54,259 nt of DNA from JAYVSZ01 sp043774925 (GCA_043774925.1 JAYVSZ010000054.1:1-54259); one strand, 5' to 3'. Shown: positions 23,971-33,206, counted from the stretch's first letter. Numbers and translations: made by a program. Notes: generated by a model not told the origin, from the sequence alone.

Positions 23971-25452
23971 CTATTTGGCGGCGCGATTGACTAAAAACGT
24001 GGTTAACAGCGGTACGGGGCGGCCTGTACCACCTTTTTCTTTGCCCGATTTCCATGCTGTGCCCGCAATATCCAAATGCGCCCAATGGTACTTTTTGGTG
24101 TAACGTGACAAGAAACAAGCCGCCGTGATGCTACCGCCTGCGCGCCCGCCGATATTGGCCATGTCAGCAAAATTGCTATCCAGCAAATGTTGATAATCAT
24201 CCCACAGCGGCATGTGCCAGGCGCGGTCATGCGCGCTTTCGCCAGCTGCCAACAGTTCTTGGGCCAGCGCATCTTGGTTGCTAAACAAGCCGCTTGGGTA
24301 ATGTCCCAGCGCGATGACGCATGCGCCTGTGAGCGTGGCAATATCCACCACTGCGCTCGGTTCAAAACGTTCGGCATAAGTCAGCGCGTCGCACAAAATC
24401 AAGCGACCTTCGGCGTCGGTATTGAGGATTTCAATGGTTTGACCACTCATGCTTGTCAAAATGTCGCCCGGCTTAATGGCGTTGCCACTCGGCATGTTTT
24501 CGCAGGTGGGAATAATGCCGACAGCGTTAATGGCTAAGCCCATCTCGCCAATAGCTTTAAACGTGCCTAGCACACTGGCTGCGCCACACATATCGTACTT
24601 CATTTCATCCATCTCGGCGCCAGGTTTAAGCGAGATACCACCAGTATCAAAAGTAATGCCTTTGCCAACGAGCGCGACTGGTTTTTGGCCTTTTTTACCT
24701 TTGTTGTGCTGCAACACAATCAAGCGCGGCGGCTCTACGCTGCCTTGTGCAACGCCTAAAAATGAACCCATGCCGAGTTTTCTAATTTCAGCCTCTTCCA
24801 ACACTTCTACTTTAAAACCGTAAGCTTTGGCGAGTTTTTTGGCTTGCTCGCCCAAATAGGTGGGCGTGCAAATATTGGGTGGCAAATTACCCAAATCTTT
24901 TGCTAAGGAAACACCAGCAGCAATCGCTAATCCATGTTTTACGCCGCTCTCAGCCTGTTTTTCATCCGCCTTTTCCACGTAAATCGTAATTTTTCTTAGT
25001 GTTAAAGGCTCAGCTTTTTTCTGCTTGATTGCATTCACTTGATAGGTCGCGTCCTGCACCACCTCGACTAGTTGTGCAACTTTGGAATGCACAGTGGCAT
25101 TTTTAATAGCAAGTTCTGGCAAATAAAATCCTGCATGCTCAACGCCTTTTGGCAGCGCTTTTACTGCAGCGCGCACCGCTTTGCTATATTGCGCCTCGGT
25201 AAATTCAGTCTGCTTGCCCAAACCTACAAGCAATACGCGGCTAGCAGCAATGTTAGCCAATTGGTGCATGACCAAAGTTGTGCCAATTTTACCTTCCAAA
25301 TCGCCAGTTTTAAGCACGGCGCTAATAGCCTGTGCTGATGTGTCATCCAAACCTTTTGCTGCATCTGACAGTTTTTTACCCTCAAACACGCCCACAACCA
25401 AGCAATCGCCACGTTGTTTTTCAGGATTCCCGTTTTTTATGCTAAATTCCAT
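23971..25452 (-). CDS. pepA: Leucyl aminopeptidase (M17)
   Basis: A 493-residue cytosolic metallopeptidase. The M17 signature NTDAEGRL is present, and KGITFDTGGISLKPG carries metal ligands. GKGK/VGLGK segments of the N-terminal macro-like domain and the C-terminal SNFADMANIGGRAGGSITAA are typical. PepA releases N-terminal residues and in E. coli also binds DNA. I chose the ATG at 25450-25452, with AAAGG eight bases upstream; the reading frame stays open 69 bases further but overlaps the divergent lptF promoter area. Confidence 0.96.
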   Translation of the reverse strand: MEFSIKNGNPEKQRGDCLVVGVFEGKKLSDAAKGLDDTSAQAISAVLKTGDLEGKIGTTLVMHQLANIAASRVLLVGLGKQTEFTEAQYSKAVRAAVKALPKGVEHAGFYLPELAIKNATVHSKVAQLVEVVQDATYQVNAIKQKKAEPLTLRKITIYVEKADEKQAESGVKHGLAIAAGVSLAKDLGNLPPNICTPTYLGEQAKKLAKAYGFKVEVLEEAEIRKLGMGSFLGVAQGSVEPPRLIVLQHNKGKKGQKPVALVGKGITFDTGGISLKPGAEMDEMKYDMCGAASVLGTFKAIGEMGLAINAVGIIPTCENMPSGNAIKPGDILTSMSGQTIEILNTDAEGRLILCDALTYAERFEPSAVVDIATLTGACVIALGHYPSGLFSNQDALAQELLAAGESAHDRAWHMPLWDDYQHLLDSNFADMANIGGRAGGSITAACFLSRYTKKYHWAHLDIAGTAWKSGKEKGGTGRPVPLLTTFLVNRAAK

Positions 25453-25529
25453 TATTAGAACCTTTCGTTTACTAAATTTAACCTTAATTATCCAGCGTTT
25501 TGACCTGAAATCAAAGCGCAATATGCAAA

Positions 25530-26642
25530 TTGCAAATATTTAAAAAATCTTTATCACATGAGCTAATCGCCACAGCGGGTGCGACATTTCTCATCCTCAT
25601 TGGCATTATGATTGCGCAGCGCGCAGGCTACCTCGTGCGCAACGCTGAGAAAGGCTTGATTCCAAACGATGCCATCGTGACGATGCTGGGCTTTGGCATC
25701 GTCAAATTTCTGCCAATTATTTTATCACTGACCATTTTTTTATCGGTGCTACTCACACTCACGCGCTGGCATCGCGATTCTGAAATGGCGGTTTGGTTTA
25801 GCTCCGGCCTTAGCATGGCCAGCTGGATAAGGCCGATTTTAAATTTTGCCATTCCCGTTGTTGTGGTGATTTCACTTTTAAGCTTTACTGTCACGCCATG
25901 GGCCACGCGCAAAGTGGAGGATTACCGCGTGGTGCTGCAAGGCCGCGACGAGCTCGCTTCTCTCAGCGCTGGTACGTTTAAAGAATCCAGCGGTGGCGAC
26001 CGCATTTATTTCATTGAAAGTTTTGACCAGCTCGGCAATGTGGTTAAAAACATTTTTGTGCAATCTACCCAGCACCAAAAAACAGGCGTGATTGTCGCCA
26101 GCCAAGGTAGCCGCTACAAAGCTAAAAATGGAGACAATTTTATTGTGCTAGAAAAAGGCCGCCGCTATGAGGGAAAGCCCAATTCTGCCGAGGTATCCAT
26201 CACAGAGTTTGAAAAGTACGCCATCCGCGTTGAGACAAAAGAAGTCACGCGCGGGCCGGACACCACCACAGCAAAACCCACGCAACAACTGCTTGGAAGC
26301 GCGCAAAATATTGATAAAGCAGAGCTACAGTGGCGACTTTCCATCCCCATCTCCGCGCTGGTATTGGTGCTGCTGGCGGTGCCACTTAGCTTTGTCGATC
26401 CACGTGCTGGGCGCTCGCTAAACCTGATGTTTGCGATTCTGATTTACATGGTTTACAACAATATGCTGAGCATATCTCAAGCTTGGGTCACGCAAGGCAG
26501 GCTAAGCAGCTGGATTGGGCTATGGCCAGTGCATCTATTATTTATATTATTGGCTTTTTATTTGTATCATCGCCGCACCTATTTATTGCCAGTCATACCG
26601 CGCGCGGTCACTCACCTTTGGCCGACCAACTGGCAAAAGTAA
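25530..26642 (+). CDS. lptF: LPS export ABC transporter permease LptF
   Basis: A 370-residue inner-membrane permease of the LptB2FG complex, which extracts lipopolysaccharide from the inner membrane. It has paired N-terminal helices (ATFLILIGIMIAQRAGYLV), a central periplasmic beta-jellyroll (about residues 135-260) and C-terminal helices with LSIPISALVLVLLAVPLSFVD. The only start that fits is TTG at 25530-25532; an in-frame stop lies at 25506, the nearby ATG at 25523 is out of frame, and no clear ribosome site is visible. lptG follows after 9 bases. Confidence 0.94.
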   Translation: MQIFKKSLSHELIATAGATFLILIGIMIAQRAGYLVRNAEKGLIPNDAIVTMLGFGIVKFLPIILSLTIFLSVLLTLTRWHRDSEMAVWFSSGLSMASWIRPILNFAIPVVVVISLLSFTVTPWATRKVEDYRVVLQGRDELASLSAGTFKESSGGDRIYFIESFDQLGNVVKNIFVQSTQHQKTGVIVASQGSRYKAKNGDNFIVLEKGRRYEGKPNSAEVSITEFEKYAIRVETKEVTRGPDTTTAKPTQQLLGSAQNIDKAELQWRLSIPISALVLVLLAVPLSFVDPRAGRSLNLMFAILIYMVYNNMLSISQAWVTQGRLSSWIGLWPVHLLFILLAFYLYHRRTYLLPVIPRAVTHLWPTNWQK

Positions 26643-26651
26643 AGCATATTT

Positions 26652-27740
26652 ATGCGTATTTTTAATCGTTATTTTTGGCAAGAAACCAGCGTCAATATCT
26701 TTTTGATTATGCTGGGCTTGCTTGCCATGTTCTCATTTTTCAATTTAATTCAAGAGCTTGAAAGCTTAGGCCGCGGCGATTATGGCATTGGCAAAATGTT
26801 GATGTTCGTCATGCTCAGTATTCCTGGCCACATTTACGATGTAGTGCCGGTTGCGGTGCTGGTCGGCATGATGTACAGCCTAGGCAATCTTGCGCGCAAC
26901 TCAGAGCTTGTCGTCATGCGCGTGAGCGGCCTATCCACCTTTGACATTGGGTTTTCGCTCATTAAAGTTGGTTTATTATTTACCATCATCACTTTTATTG
27001 TAGGCGAACTGATTACGCCAATTAGCGAAAAAATGGCGCAACGCATGCGCATTAAAGCGACTGAATCGGTAGTCACGCAAGATTTCAGATCAGGCTTGTG
27101 GGTAAAAGATGGTAGAAGTTTTGTGAACGTGGAAAATGTGCTGCCAGATGCCACGCTGGTGAACGTGCATATCTATGAATTTGACGAAAACTTTAGGCTG
27201 CGCAGCATTAGCAATGCCTCACAAGGTGGCTACGCGGATGATCGCTGGGGCTTAACGCAAGTAACGCAGACCAAATTTAACTATGCCAAAAAAATCGAGC
27301 AGAACACCGTGCAAACGCAAATGTTTAATAAAGCGAACTGGAAATCGCTGATTCGCCCCGAGTTATTGAATGTGTTACTGGTTGCGCCAGAAAAGATGTC
27401 TGCCTGGAATTTATATTCTTTCATTCAGCATTTGGAAACCAACAAACAAAAATCTACGCGTTACCAAGTGGCGCTTTGGGCCAAGATGACTTACCCGCTA
27501 GCGTGCATGGTGATGGTGCTATTGGCGCTACCATTCGGCTTTTTACAGCAACGCGCTAGCGGCACCAGCACCAAGATTTTTATTGGTATTTTGCTTGGCG
27601 TTGTTTATCAAATCATGAACCGCATTTTTGTACATATCGGCGTGCTAAACGATTGGCCACCCATGATGAGTGCGGTTATTCCCACCATTTTGTTTTTAAT
27701 CGCCGGCCTGACGATGTTGTTTGTGGTTGAACGGCGCTAG
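26652..27740 (+). CDS. lptG: LPS export ABC transporter permease LptG
   Basis: A 362-residue partner of LptF with the same fold: N-terminal helices, the motif SIPGHIYDVVPVAVLVGMMYSLG near residue 60, a periplasmic jellyroll, and C-terminal helices ending in LFLIAGLTMLFVVERR. It begins 9 bases after the lptF stop and the two are surely cotranscribed. The gene ends 13 bases before the convergent RDD gene with no evident terminator between them. Confidence 0.95.
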   Translation: MRIFNRYFWQETSVNIFLIMLGLLAMFSFFNLIQELESLGRGDYGIGKMLMFVMLSIPGHIYDVVPVAVLVGMMYSLGNLARNSELVVMRVSGLSTFDIGFSLIKVGLLFTIITFIVGELITPISEKMAQRMRIKATESVVTQDFRSGLWVKDGRSFVNVENVLPDATLVNVHIYEFDENFRLRSISNASQGGYADDRWGLTQVTQTKFNYAKKIEQNTVQTQMFNKANWKSLIRPELLNVLLVAPEKMSAWNLYSFIQHLETNKQKSTRYQVALWAKMTYPLACMVMVLLALPFGFLQQRASGTSTKIFIGILLGVVYQIMNRIFVHIGVLNDWPPMMSAVIPTILFLIAGLTMLFVVERR

Positions 27741-27753
27741 AAGTGAGCAAGCG

Positions 27754-28170
27754 TTAAGGCAATTGAATTAAGCGCGTTTTAAGCAATCTGTCGTGTAAAA
27801 AAAATCGGTCTTTATCCACCAGCGCCCAAATAAAGCCTAGCCCCAGCGCCAATAGGGATGCGCTTGCCAGGGCATATCGTAGTACAGCCTGCTTGATATT
27901 AAGCGTTCCACTTTGCGCATTCACCAACTTGATTTTCCAAGCCTGCGATGCCAACGTTTGGCCACTTTTATGCCAGCACCACACAAAATATGCGCCTGCG
28001 ACCAGCCACAAAATAAGCTGTAAACACATACGTTTTAGCGCATTTTCCGCATTGCCAAAAAACGCAACAAACAGTGCAACACACACCAACCAAATGGCGA
28101 TAAGCAGCAGCAACTCATACACGCAAGCCGCGAAGCGTTTTGTTAAGCTGGCAGTTTGAAAATTTTGCAT
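27754..28170 (-). CDS. RDD family membrane protein
   Basis: A 138-residue protein with three hydrophobic segments and the family opening SLTKRFAACVYELLLLIAIW. The segment LASQAWKIKLVNAQSGTL and the LVDKDRFFLHDRLLKTRLI end are the usual RDD landmarks. RDD proteins are poorly characterised and some have been linked to ion transport. It is the last gene of the ECF sigma cassette. A GC hairpin (28179-28195) lies immediately before the ATG where a ribosome site would be expected, so expression may be low or conditional. Confidence 0.88.
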   Translation of the reverse strand: MQNFQTASLTKRFAACVYELLLLIAIWLVCVALFVAFFGNAENALKRMCLQLILWLVAGAYFVWCWHKSGQTLASQAWKIKLVNAQSGTLNIKQAVLRYALASASLLALGLGFIWALVDKDRFFLHDRLLKTRLIQLP

Positions 28171-28178
28171 AAAAATAA

Positions 28179-28195
28179 GCCCGCTTGCGGCGGGC
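28179..28195 (-). terminator. Hairpin between the DUF3106 gene and the RDD start
   Basis: Perfect 6-bp stem GCCCGC (28179-28184) / GCGGGC (28190-28195) with a 5-base loop. On the minus strand it is followed by TTATTTTT and then directly by the RDD ATG. It looks like an intrinsic terminator or attenuator placed at the translation start of the next gene. Confidence 0.6.
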
Positions 28196-28206
28196 GATGA
28201 TTGTGA

Positions 28207-28704
28207 TTAATCCACATCAGGGTCGTAGTAAAGCTCAGGCGAGTCTCTACGCAATTTCTCGCGCTCGGCTTCTGGCAGTTTTTGGTGATCAGCCCATTTT
28301 TGGCGCAATTCCACCTGTTTTTCCGCGCTAAGTGTATAAAAATGCTGATAGCGAATTCGCGCATTCTCGCGCTCGTAAGGCGTCATGCGGCTCCATGTGT
28401 TCAAGCGACGTTGTACACGCACCTGTTTTTCCACATCCATTTTTGGATAATCTCTGACAATGTCCAGCATTTTAGCGCGCTGCCATGGCCTGAGCGTATC
28501 CCATTCACCACCGAGCGCAGAGAGTATTTTACGTTGATCATCCGTCAATTGCGCCCAGCTTTTGGTAGGCGCCTCATCTGCGTCACTTCCATTGAAAGAG
28601 GATTTAATACTGCCAAGATCGCCCATCGCCAATTGTAAAGGCGCTAGATTCTGCGCATGCACGCTGCCTGCAAACAATGCCAGCACAAACAAAATATTTC
28701 TCAT
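28207..28704 (-). CDS. DUF3106 domain protein, secreted
   Basis: A 165-residue protein with a signal peptide (MRNILFVLALFAGSVHA) and a charged helical body rich in Trp, Arg and Glu. Repeated segments such as LGGEWDTLRPWQRAKMLDIV and RRLNTWSRMTPYERENARIR are the mark of DUF3106. It is probably periplasmic. Proteins of this type sit downstream of an ECF sigma factor and a DUF3619 gene in betaproteobacteria; a sensing or envelope role is suspected but unproven. The gap to the DUF3619 gene is 32 bases. Confidence 0.85.
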   Translation of the reverse strand: MRNILFVLALFAGSVHAQNLAPLQLAMGDLGSIKSSFNGSDADEAPTKSWAQLTDDQRKILSALGGEWDTLRPWQRAKMLDIVRDYPKMDVEKQVRVQRRLNTWSRMTPYERENARIRYQHFYTLSAEKQVELRQKWADHQKLPEAEREKLRRDSPELYYDPDVD

Positions 28705-28736
28705 TACTATTGCACCCTGATTTAAACCTGTAGTTA

Positions 28737-29153
28737 TTATGTTTTTTGTTGCAAGTGGCTATCTGGCACATTGAGCGATGGCTCAAAACCCTTATCCACA
28801 AAGGCTTCTGGCGGCAAATCTGCGCCCAACAAAAACGCATCGCTAGATTCATTTTTATTCAATGATTGTAGCACCACAAAGCTGCTAATCATCATCGCCA
28901 ACACCAAACCAGTGGCCGCAAGGCGATGATGCGTAACCCAAGCGCCTGCAACTGCTAAGGTGCCATCTACATTAACGCTTGTGCCAGCCAGTTGCGCCGA
29001 GTGCGCTTTCACCGCGCGTGCGCGACCATTTTCCAATTGCTTCATAGTACGCATACTCAAGCGCTTGGCGTGCGCATCTAGCAAGCCTGCAATTTGCTTG
29101 GCCTGCACTTCTAATGCTGCGTTAACTTCTTGATTTGTATTGTCTATGCTCAT
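28737..29153 (-). CDS. DUF3619 family membrane protein, possible anti-sigma factor
   Basis: A 138-residue protein with a cytoplasmic N-terminal helical region (EVQAKQIAGLLDAHAKRLSM), a single membrane helix at about residues 85-105 (LAATGLVLAMMISSFVVLQ) and a short periplasmic tail. This topology, and the position directly after the ECF sigma gene (38-base gap), resembles an anti-sigma factor. The family is annotated only as DUF3619; the regulatory role is my inference. Confidence 0.8.
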   Translation of the reverse strand: MSIDNTNQEVNAALEVQAKQIAGLLDAHAKRLSMRTMKQLENGRARAVKAHSAQLAGTSVNVDGTLAVAGAWVTHHRLAATGLVLAMMISSFVVLQSLNKNESSDAFLLGADLPPEAFVDKGFEPSLNVPDSHLQQKT

Positions 29154-29191
29154 GACGCTGCTCCTACAATTCTATTTATTTAAGTCTATTA

Positions 29192-29782
29192 CTATAAGCC
29201 TAATGCTAAATTTGCAATGACTTTGCTGCCCAAACCTTGTTTCTCTAATAGTGCGGCCATGGTGTGCAGGGCGCGCGAGCAATGCGTTTTTACGCTACCC
29301 TGCGAGCAGCCCATCATTTCGGCCGTTTCTTTCACATCCATGTCCTCCCAATAACGTAATACGAAGGCTTCACGTTGACGTGGGGGCAGCTTTTCTAGCG
29401 CTTTTTCGATGATTTTCATGGTTTGGCTTCGCTCAAGCTGAACTTGTGGATTGCTTGATTCGTCTCCCACATCAATCGTATCGAGCGGATCGTGATCTTC
29501 TTCACCATCCTGACCCGCGCCAAATGAGGAAAGTAGCGTCGTCCATAAGTTGCGCACTTTTTGCCTGCGCCAAAAATCCTTCATGGTATTTTGCAAAATA
29601 CGCTGAAATAGCATGGGATATTCTGCGGTAGGTTTATCCGCGTACTTTTCTGCGAGCTTTAGCATCGCATCTTGCACAATATCCAGCGCAACATGCTCGT
29701 CACGCACGGCGTAAACCGTTTGTTTGAATGCACGCCGCTCCACATCACGCAGAAAATCTGATAACTCTTGAGAACTTGCCAT
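29192..29782 (-). CDS. ECF-type RNA polymerase sigma factor
   Basis: A 196-residue sigma-70 family factor. Region 2 contains RDEHVALDIVQDAMLKLAEKY and ends FQRILQNTMKDFWRRQKVR; region 4 contains LPPRQREAFVLRYWEDMDVK and GCSQGSVKTHCSRALHTM. The linker is acidic (GEEDHDPLDTIDVG). It heads a minus-strand cassette with DUF3619, DUF3106 and RDD genes, all probably one regulon unit. A self-activated promoter would lie in 29783-29925, but no consensus can be named from the sequence alone. Confidence 0.93.
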   Translation of the reverse strand: MASSQELSDFLRDVERRAFKQTVYAVRDEHVALDIVQDAMLKLAEKYADKPTAEYPMLFQRILQNTMKDFWRRQKVRNLWTTLLSSFGAGQDGEEDHDPLDTIDVGDESSNPQVQLERSQTMKIIEKALEKLPPRQREAFVLRYWEDMDVKETAEMMGCSQGSVKTHCSRALHTMAALLEKQGLGSKVIANLALGL

Positions 29783-29925
29783 GAATTTACTTAGGTAAAA
29801 ATAGTTTTAATATCGAAACTTAATTTTGCAACCTAGAGTATATCAGCTTTATATTTTGGGCTTACTTTGTACTTACGCCTACCTTTTGGTTACAATCTTC
29901 CTTATCGCGTTCAAATCAAATCAAT

Positions 29926-30156
29926 ATGCCACGCATTTTATTACTGATTATTTTATTTTGGCTACTCTACCATGTGCTAAAGCGCCTTGCTGCCAGCGCA
30001 AATAAGGCGTCCACGCCGCAGCCAAAGCCTGCAGAAAAAATCGTACAGTGCTCACAATGTGGTTTGCACATTCCCGAGAGTGAAAGCGAAATTCAAAACG
30101 ATTTAATCGTCTGCAATAATCCCAATTGCAAAAATCTAGAATCGCAGCAAAAATAG
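29926..30156 (+). CDS. PP0621-type small membrane protein with Cys motif
   Basis: A 76-residue protein with one N-terminal membrane helix (ILLLIILFWLLYHVLKRL), a Pro/Lys linker, and a zinc-ribbon-like pair CSQCGLHIP and CNNPNC. It belongs to the short PP0621-like family found just upstream of pilS in many beta- and gammaproteobacteria. The stop is one base before the pilS ATG, so the two are cotranscribed. Function unknown; metal binding is likely from the four cysteines. Confidence 0.85.
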   Translation: MPRILLLIILFWLLYHVLKRLAASANKASTPQPKPAEKIVQCSQCGLHIPESESEIQNDLIVCNNPNCKNLESQQK

Positions 30157-30157
30157 C

Positions 30158-31771
30158 ATGGCGATTGAATTAATCTCTAATTTAGAAGCTAAATTAAGCG
30201 CTACGCGCTGGACTAGCCTGAAGCTCTATAATGTCTATCGCATCCTCATCGCGCTGATGTTTGTCGTCACGCAAGGGCTAATGAAAGACGGCAGTAGCTG
30301 GCAAGGTTTAATCGATAATCTGCCCACTTTTTTAGTTTTTGCCTATTTCACTTTTAGCATCATCTCCGCAATTTTTACCTGGTTCGAAAAGCCAGATCTT
30401 GACACTACGTTACCGCTTCAAATCATTATTGATGTCGTGTTTATTGTGTTTATTATGCACGCACAAGGCGCAGATCAAGGCGGCACGGGCTTGCTGCTTA
30501 TTATCGCCATTGCCAGCGCCAGTTTAATCTCAGAAGGCCGCTTAGCCTTATTCTATGCGGCGATTGCGACAATAGGTATTTTGCTAGAGCAAACCTATAG
30601 TGCGCAATTTGGCGATAAATCGGCAGGCAATTACGCCAACTCGGTCATGTTAAGTTTGGCTTGTTTTGCCACGGCATGGTTGGCCTACAGCTTGGCTAAA
30701 CGCACGCAAAAAAGTGAATTACTGGCCTCACAACGCGGCTTGGATGTGAAAAATCTAGCGCAAATTAATGCGCTGATTACGCACGAGATGCAAGATGGTG
30801 TGCTGGTGGTCGATCAAAATTTTCGTATCAAGCATCACAATATCCAGGCAGAAGCCTTGCTTGGGCAAGATGGCGAAAATTGGACAGAAAAAGCTTTAAA
30901 TGAAATCTCAACTGAAATTGCCAGCTTAATGCAGCACTGGCTGGAAGAGTCCATGCTTTCGCCAGAAACGACAACAGCTAATATTCAAAAAGTAGCAACG
31001 CAATCACGCGAATTACGCATTAGCTTTTTACCCATTGCTGAAAATAGAAATCAAGGCGCGGTGATTTTTATAGAAGATTGGTCGCAAATGCAAACGCAGG
31101 CGCACCAAGTAAAACTGGCGGCGCTTGGCCGTTTAACAGCGAATATCGCGCACGAAATTCGTAATCCGCTTAGCGCGATTAGCCACGCCAACCAGTTGCT
31201 ACAAGAAGAAGAGAATGTAAGCCCCGCCAGCAAACGCATGCTGCAAATTATTAGCGACAATGTGCAGCGACTCGATCAAATCATCAAGGACGTGCTGGAG
31301 CTGAATCGACGCGACCGCACCAACCAAGAAAAAATACTGCTAGAAAATTTTATTCATGACTTCTACGGCCAGTTTTGCGCAGTAGAGAAGATTCCAGAAG
31401 GATGCTTTAAACTCAGCCTTAGTAAGGCAGACACACTGGTTTCATTTGATCGCAGGCATTTGAACCAAATTTTGTGGAACTTGTGCAAAAATGGCTGGCG
31501 ACACTCTAAACAAGGCGAAAATAGCCTAGAATTAACAGTTAATATTTTGGGTAAAATTCAAACCGTGCAAATTGAAGTAAGTGATGATGGTGAGGGCATT
31601 CCAGAAAACGTGAGTAGCCATTTGTTTGAGCCATTTTTTACCACGGAAAAATCTGGCACTGGCTTAGGGCTTTATATTGCGCGCGAGCTGGCCGATGCAA
31701 ATGGCGCGAAATTGCAATTTAAACCCTCTAACGCTGGTGCGCAATTTACCATGTTACTTAAAAAGGCTTAA
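30158..31771 (+). CDS. pilS: Sensor histidine kinase PilS
   Basis: A 537-residue kinase of the NtrB/PilS type. Six or so membrane helices lie in the first about 190 residues, a PAS-like domain follows (about residues 205-320), then HisKA with ANIAHEIRNPLSAIS (His332), and an HATPase with LWNLCKNGWRHS, SDDGEGIPE and GTGLGLYIAREL. PilS controls type IV pilin transcription through PilR in pseudomonads. It is immediately followed by the cognate regulator. The targets here may include the orphan prepilin in this window, but no evidence shows that. Confidence 0.92.
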   Translation: MAIELISNLEAKLSATRWTSLKLYNVYRILIALMFVVTQGLMKDGSSWQGLIDNLPTFLVFAYFTFSIISAIFTWFEKPDLDTTLPLQIIIDVVFIVFIMHAQGADQGGTGLLLIIAIASASLISEGRLALFYAAIATIGILLEQTYSAQFGDKSAGNYANSVMLSLACFATAWLAYSLAKRTQKSELLASQRGLDVKNLAQINALITHEMQDGVLVVDQNFRIKHHNIQAEALLGQDGENWTEKALNEISTEIASLMQHWLEESMLSPETTTANIQKVATQSRELRISFLPIAENRNQGAVIFIEDWSQMQTQAHQVKLAALGRLTANIAHEIRNPLSAISHANQLLQEEENVSPASKRMLQIISDNVQRLDQIIKDVLELNRRDRTNQEKILLENFIHDFYGQFCAVEKIPEGCFKLSLSKADTLVSFDRRHLNQILWNLCKNGWRHSKQGENSLELTVNILGKIQTVQIEVSDDGEGIPENVSSHLFEPFFTTEKSGTGLGLYIARELADANGAKLQFKPSNAGAQFTMLLKKA

Positions 31772-31776
31772 TCACA

Positions 31777-33162
31777 ATGGCAGAACAGTTTAACTGCTTA
31801 GTGGTGGATGACGAAACCGACATTCGCGAACTGGTCGTGCTCACCTTGGAGCGCATGGACATTCGCGCCGATAGCGCTGGCGATTTAGCTGAAGCCAAAG
31901 AGCTGCTTTCAAAAAGACAATATGACCTGTGCCTAACAGATATGCGCCTGCCAGACGGGTTAGGCTTGGAGTTGGTTCAACACATTGCGGCAAATTACGC
32001 TCGCCTACCAGTGGCCGTAATTACCGCTTACGGCAGCGCAGAAAATGCAGTTTCCGCATTAAAAGCGGGTGCGTTTGACTACCTGACCAAGCCTATTTCG
32101 CTTAAACAATTACGACCATTGGTGGAGTCCGCGCTTAAACTTTCGCGCTCCGACGTGAAAGAAACGCACAACACGGTCGATTTAATTGGCAGCTCGGCCG
32201 CCATGGGCGCCGTTCGTACCATGATAGAAAAACTGGCGCGCAGCCAAGCACCCGTTTATATCAGCGGTGAGTCGGGTAGCGGTAAAGAGCTTGCGGCGCG
32301 GCTTATTCACAGTAACAGCTCGCGCCGCGATAAAGCATTTGTTGCGGTGAATTGTGGCGCGATTCCCGAAACCTTGATGGAAAGTGAATTTTTTGGCTAC
32401 AAAAAAGGGGCGTTTACTGGCGCGGCACAAGATACGTTAGGCTTATTTCAAGCGGCGAATGGCGGCACTTTATTTCTGGACGAAGTGGCAGATTTACCAC
32501 TCGCTATGCAAGTCAAATTACTACGTGCAATACAAGAAAAAAAGGTGCGCAGCGTCGGCGGCACGGCCGAAGAACCTGTGGATGTACGCATTATTAGCGC
32601 CACGCACAAAAACCTGAGCGACATGATGGCAGCGGGCCAGTTCCGCCAAGATTTGTATTACCGTCTCAATGTCATTCAGCTCAAAATGCCATCGCTGCGT
32701 GACAGGCCTGAGGACATTCCAGAGCTGACGCAAAAATTGCTACAAAAGCTTTGCAATTCGCAATCTATCAACGTGCCCATGATTGAAGATAGCGCCAACA
32801 AGCTTATTTCAAAGCTACAATTTTCTGGCAACGTACGCGAGCTGGAAAACATGCTGGAACGCGCATTGGCGCTGTGTGACGGCGAAAAAATCTGCGCCGA
32901 CGATTTGTTTATGGATCAAGATTCGGCGGTAAAAGTGGACGATGTCGCGAGCGCCATTGCCAACAAACCGCAAGATGTCAGTCTATCCGACTTCTTGGAA
33001 GATATTGAAAAAAACGCGATTTTGAAAGCTTTAGCAAAAGCCAACAACAACAAAACTGCCGCCGCCAAGCTACTCGGCGTGAGCTTTAGAACGCTGCGCT
33101 ATCGCCTAAGTAAACTCGGGCTGAGTAAAGAGGATGACGCCGATTTAGAAGAAGAAAACTAA
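31777..33162 (+). CDS. pilR: Sigma-54 dependent response regulator PilR
   Basis: A 461-residue NtrC-family activator. The receiver domain has acidic residues at 11-12 and phosphoacceptor Asp55 (LCLTDMRLPDG). The AAA+ domain has Walker A GESGSGKELAAR, the sigma-54 contact loop KKGAFTGA and Walker B GGTLFLDEVADLP. A Fis-type HTH closes the protein (NNNKTAAAKLLGVSFRTLRYRL). It lies 5 bases after pilS. It would activate sigma-54 promoters for pilus genes located elsewhere. Confidence 0.94.
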   Translation: MAEQFNCLVVDDETDIRELVVLTLERMDIRADSAGDLAEAKELLSKRQYDLCLTDMRLPDGLGLELVQHIAANYARLPVAVITAYGSAENAVSALKAGAFDYLTKPISLKQLRPLVESALKLSRSDVKETHNTVDLIGSSAAMGAVRTMIEKLARSQAPVYISGESGSGKELAARLIHSNSSRRDKAFVAVNCGAIPETLMESEFFGYKKGAFTGAAQDTLGLFQAANGGTLFLDEVADLPLAMQVKLLRAIQEKKVRSVGGTAEEPVDVRIISATHKNLSDMMAAGQFRQDLYYRLNVIQLKMPSLRDRPEDIPELTQKLLQKLCNSQSINVPMIEDSANKLISKLQFSGNVRELENMLERALALCDGEKICADDLFMDQDSAVKVDDVASAIANKPQDVSLSDFLEDIEKNAILKALAKANNNKTAAAKLLGVSFRTLRYRLSKLGLSKEDDADLEEEN

Positions 33163-33175
33163 CAGACAGATATGT

Positions 33176-33206
33176 CCTGAGAGGCTCATGGATATTGGCT
33201 CTCAGG
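33176..33206. terminator. Hairpin downstream of pilR
   Basis: Perfect 8-bp arms CCTGAGAG (33176-33183) and CTCTCAGG (33199-33206) with a 15-base loop, between the convergent ends of pilR and the antiporter gene. It lacks a T-tract, so a terminator role is only likely. Confidence 0.5.
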
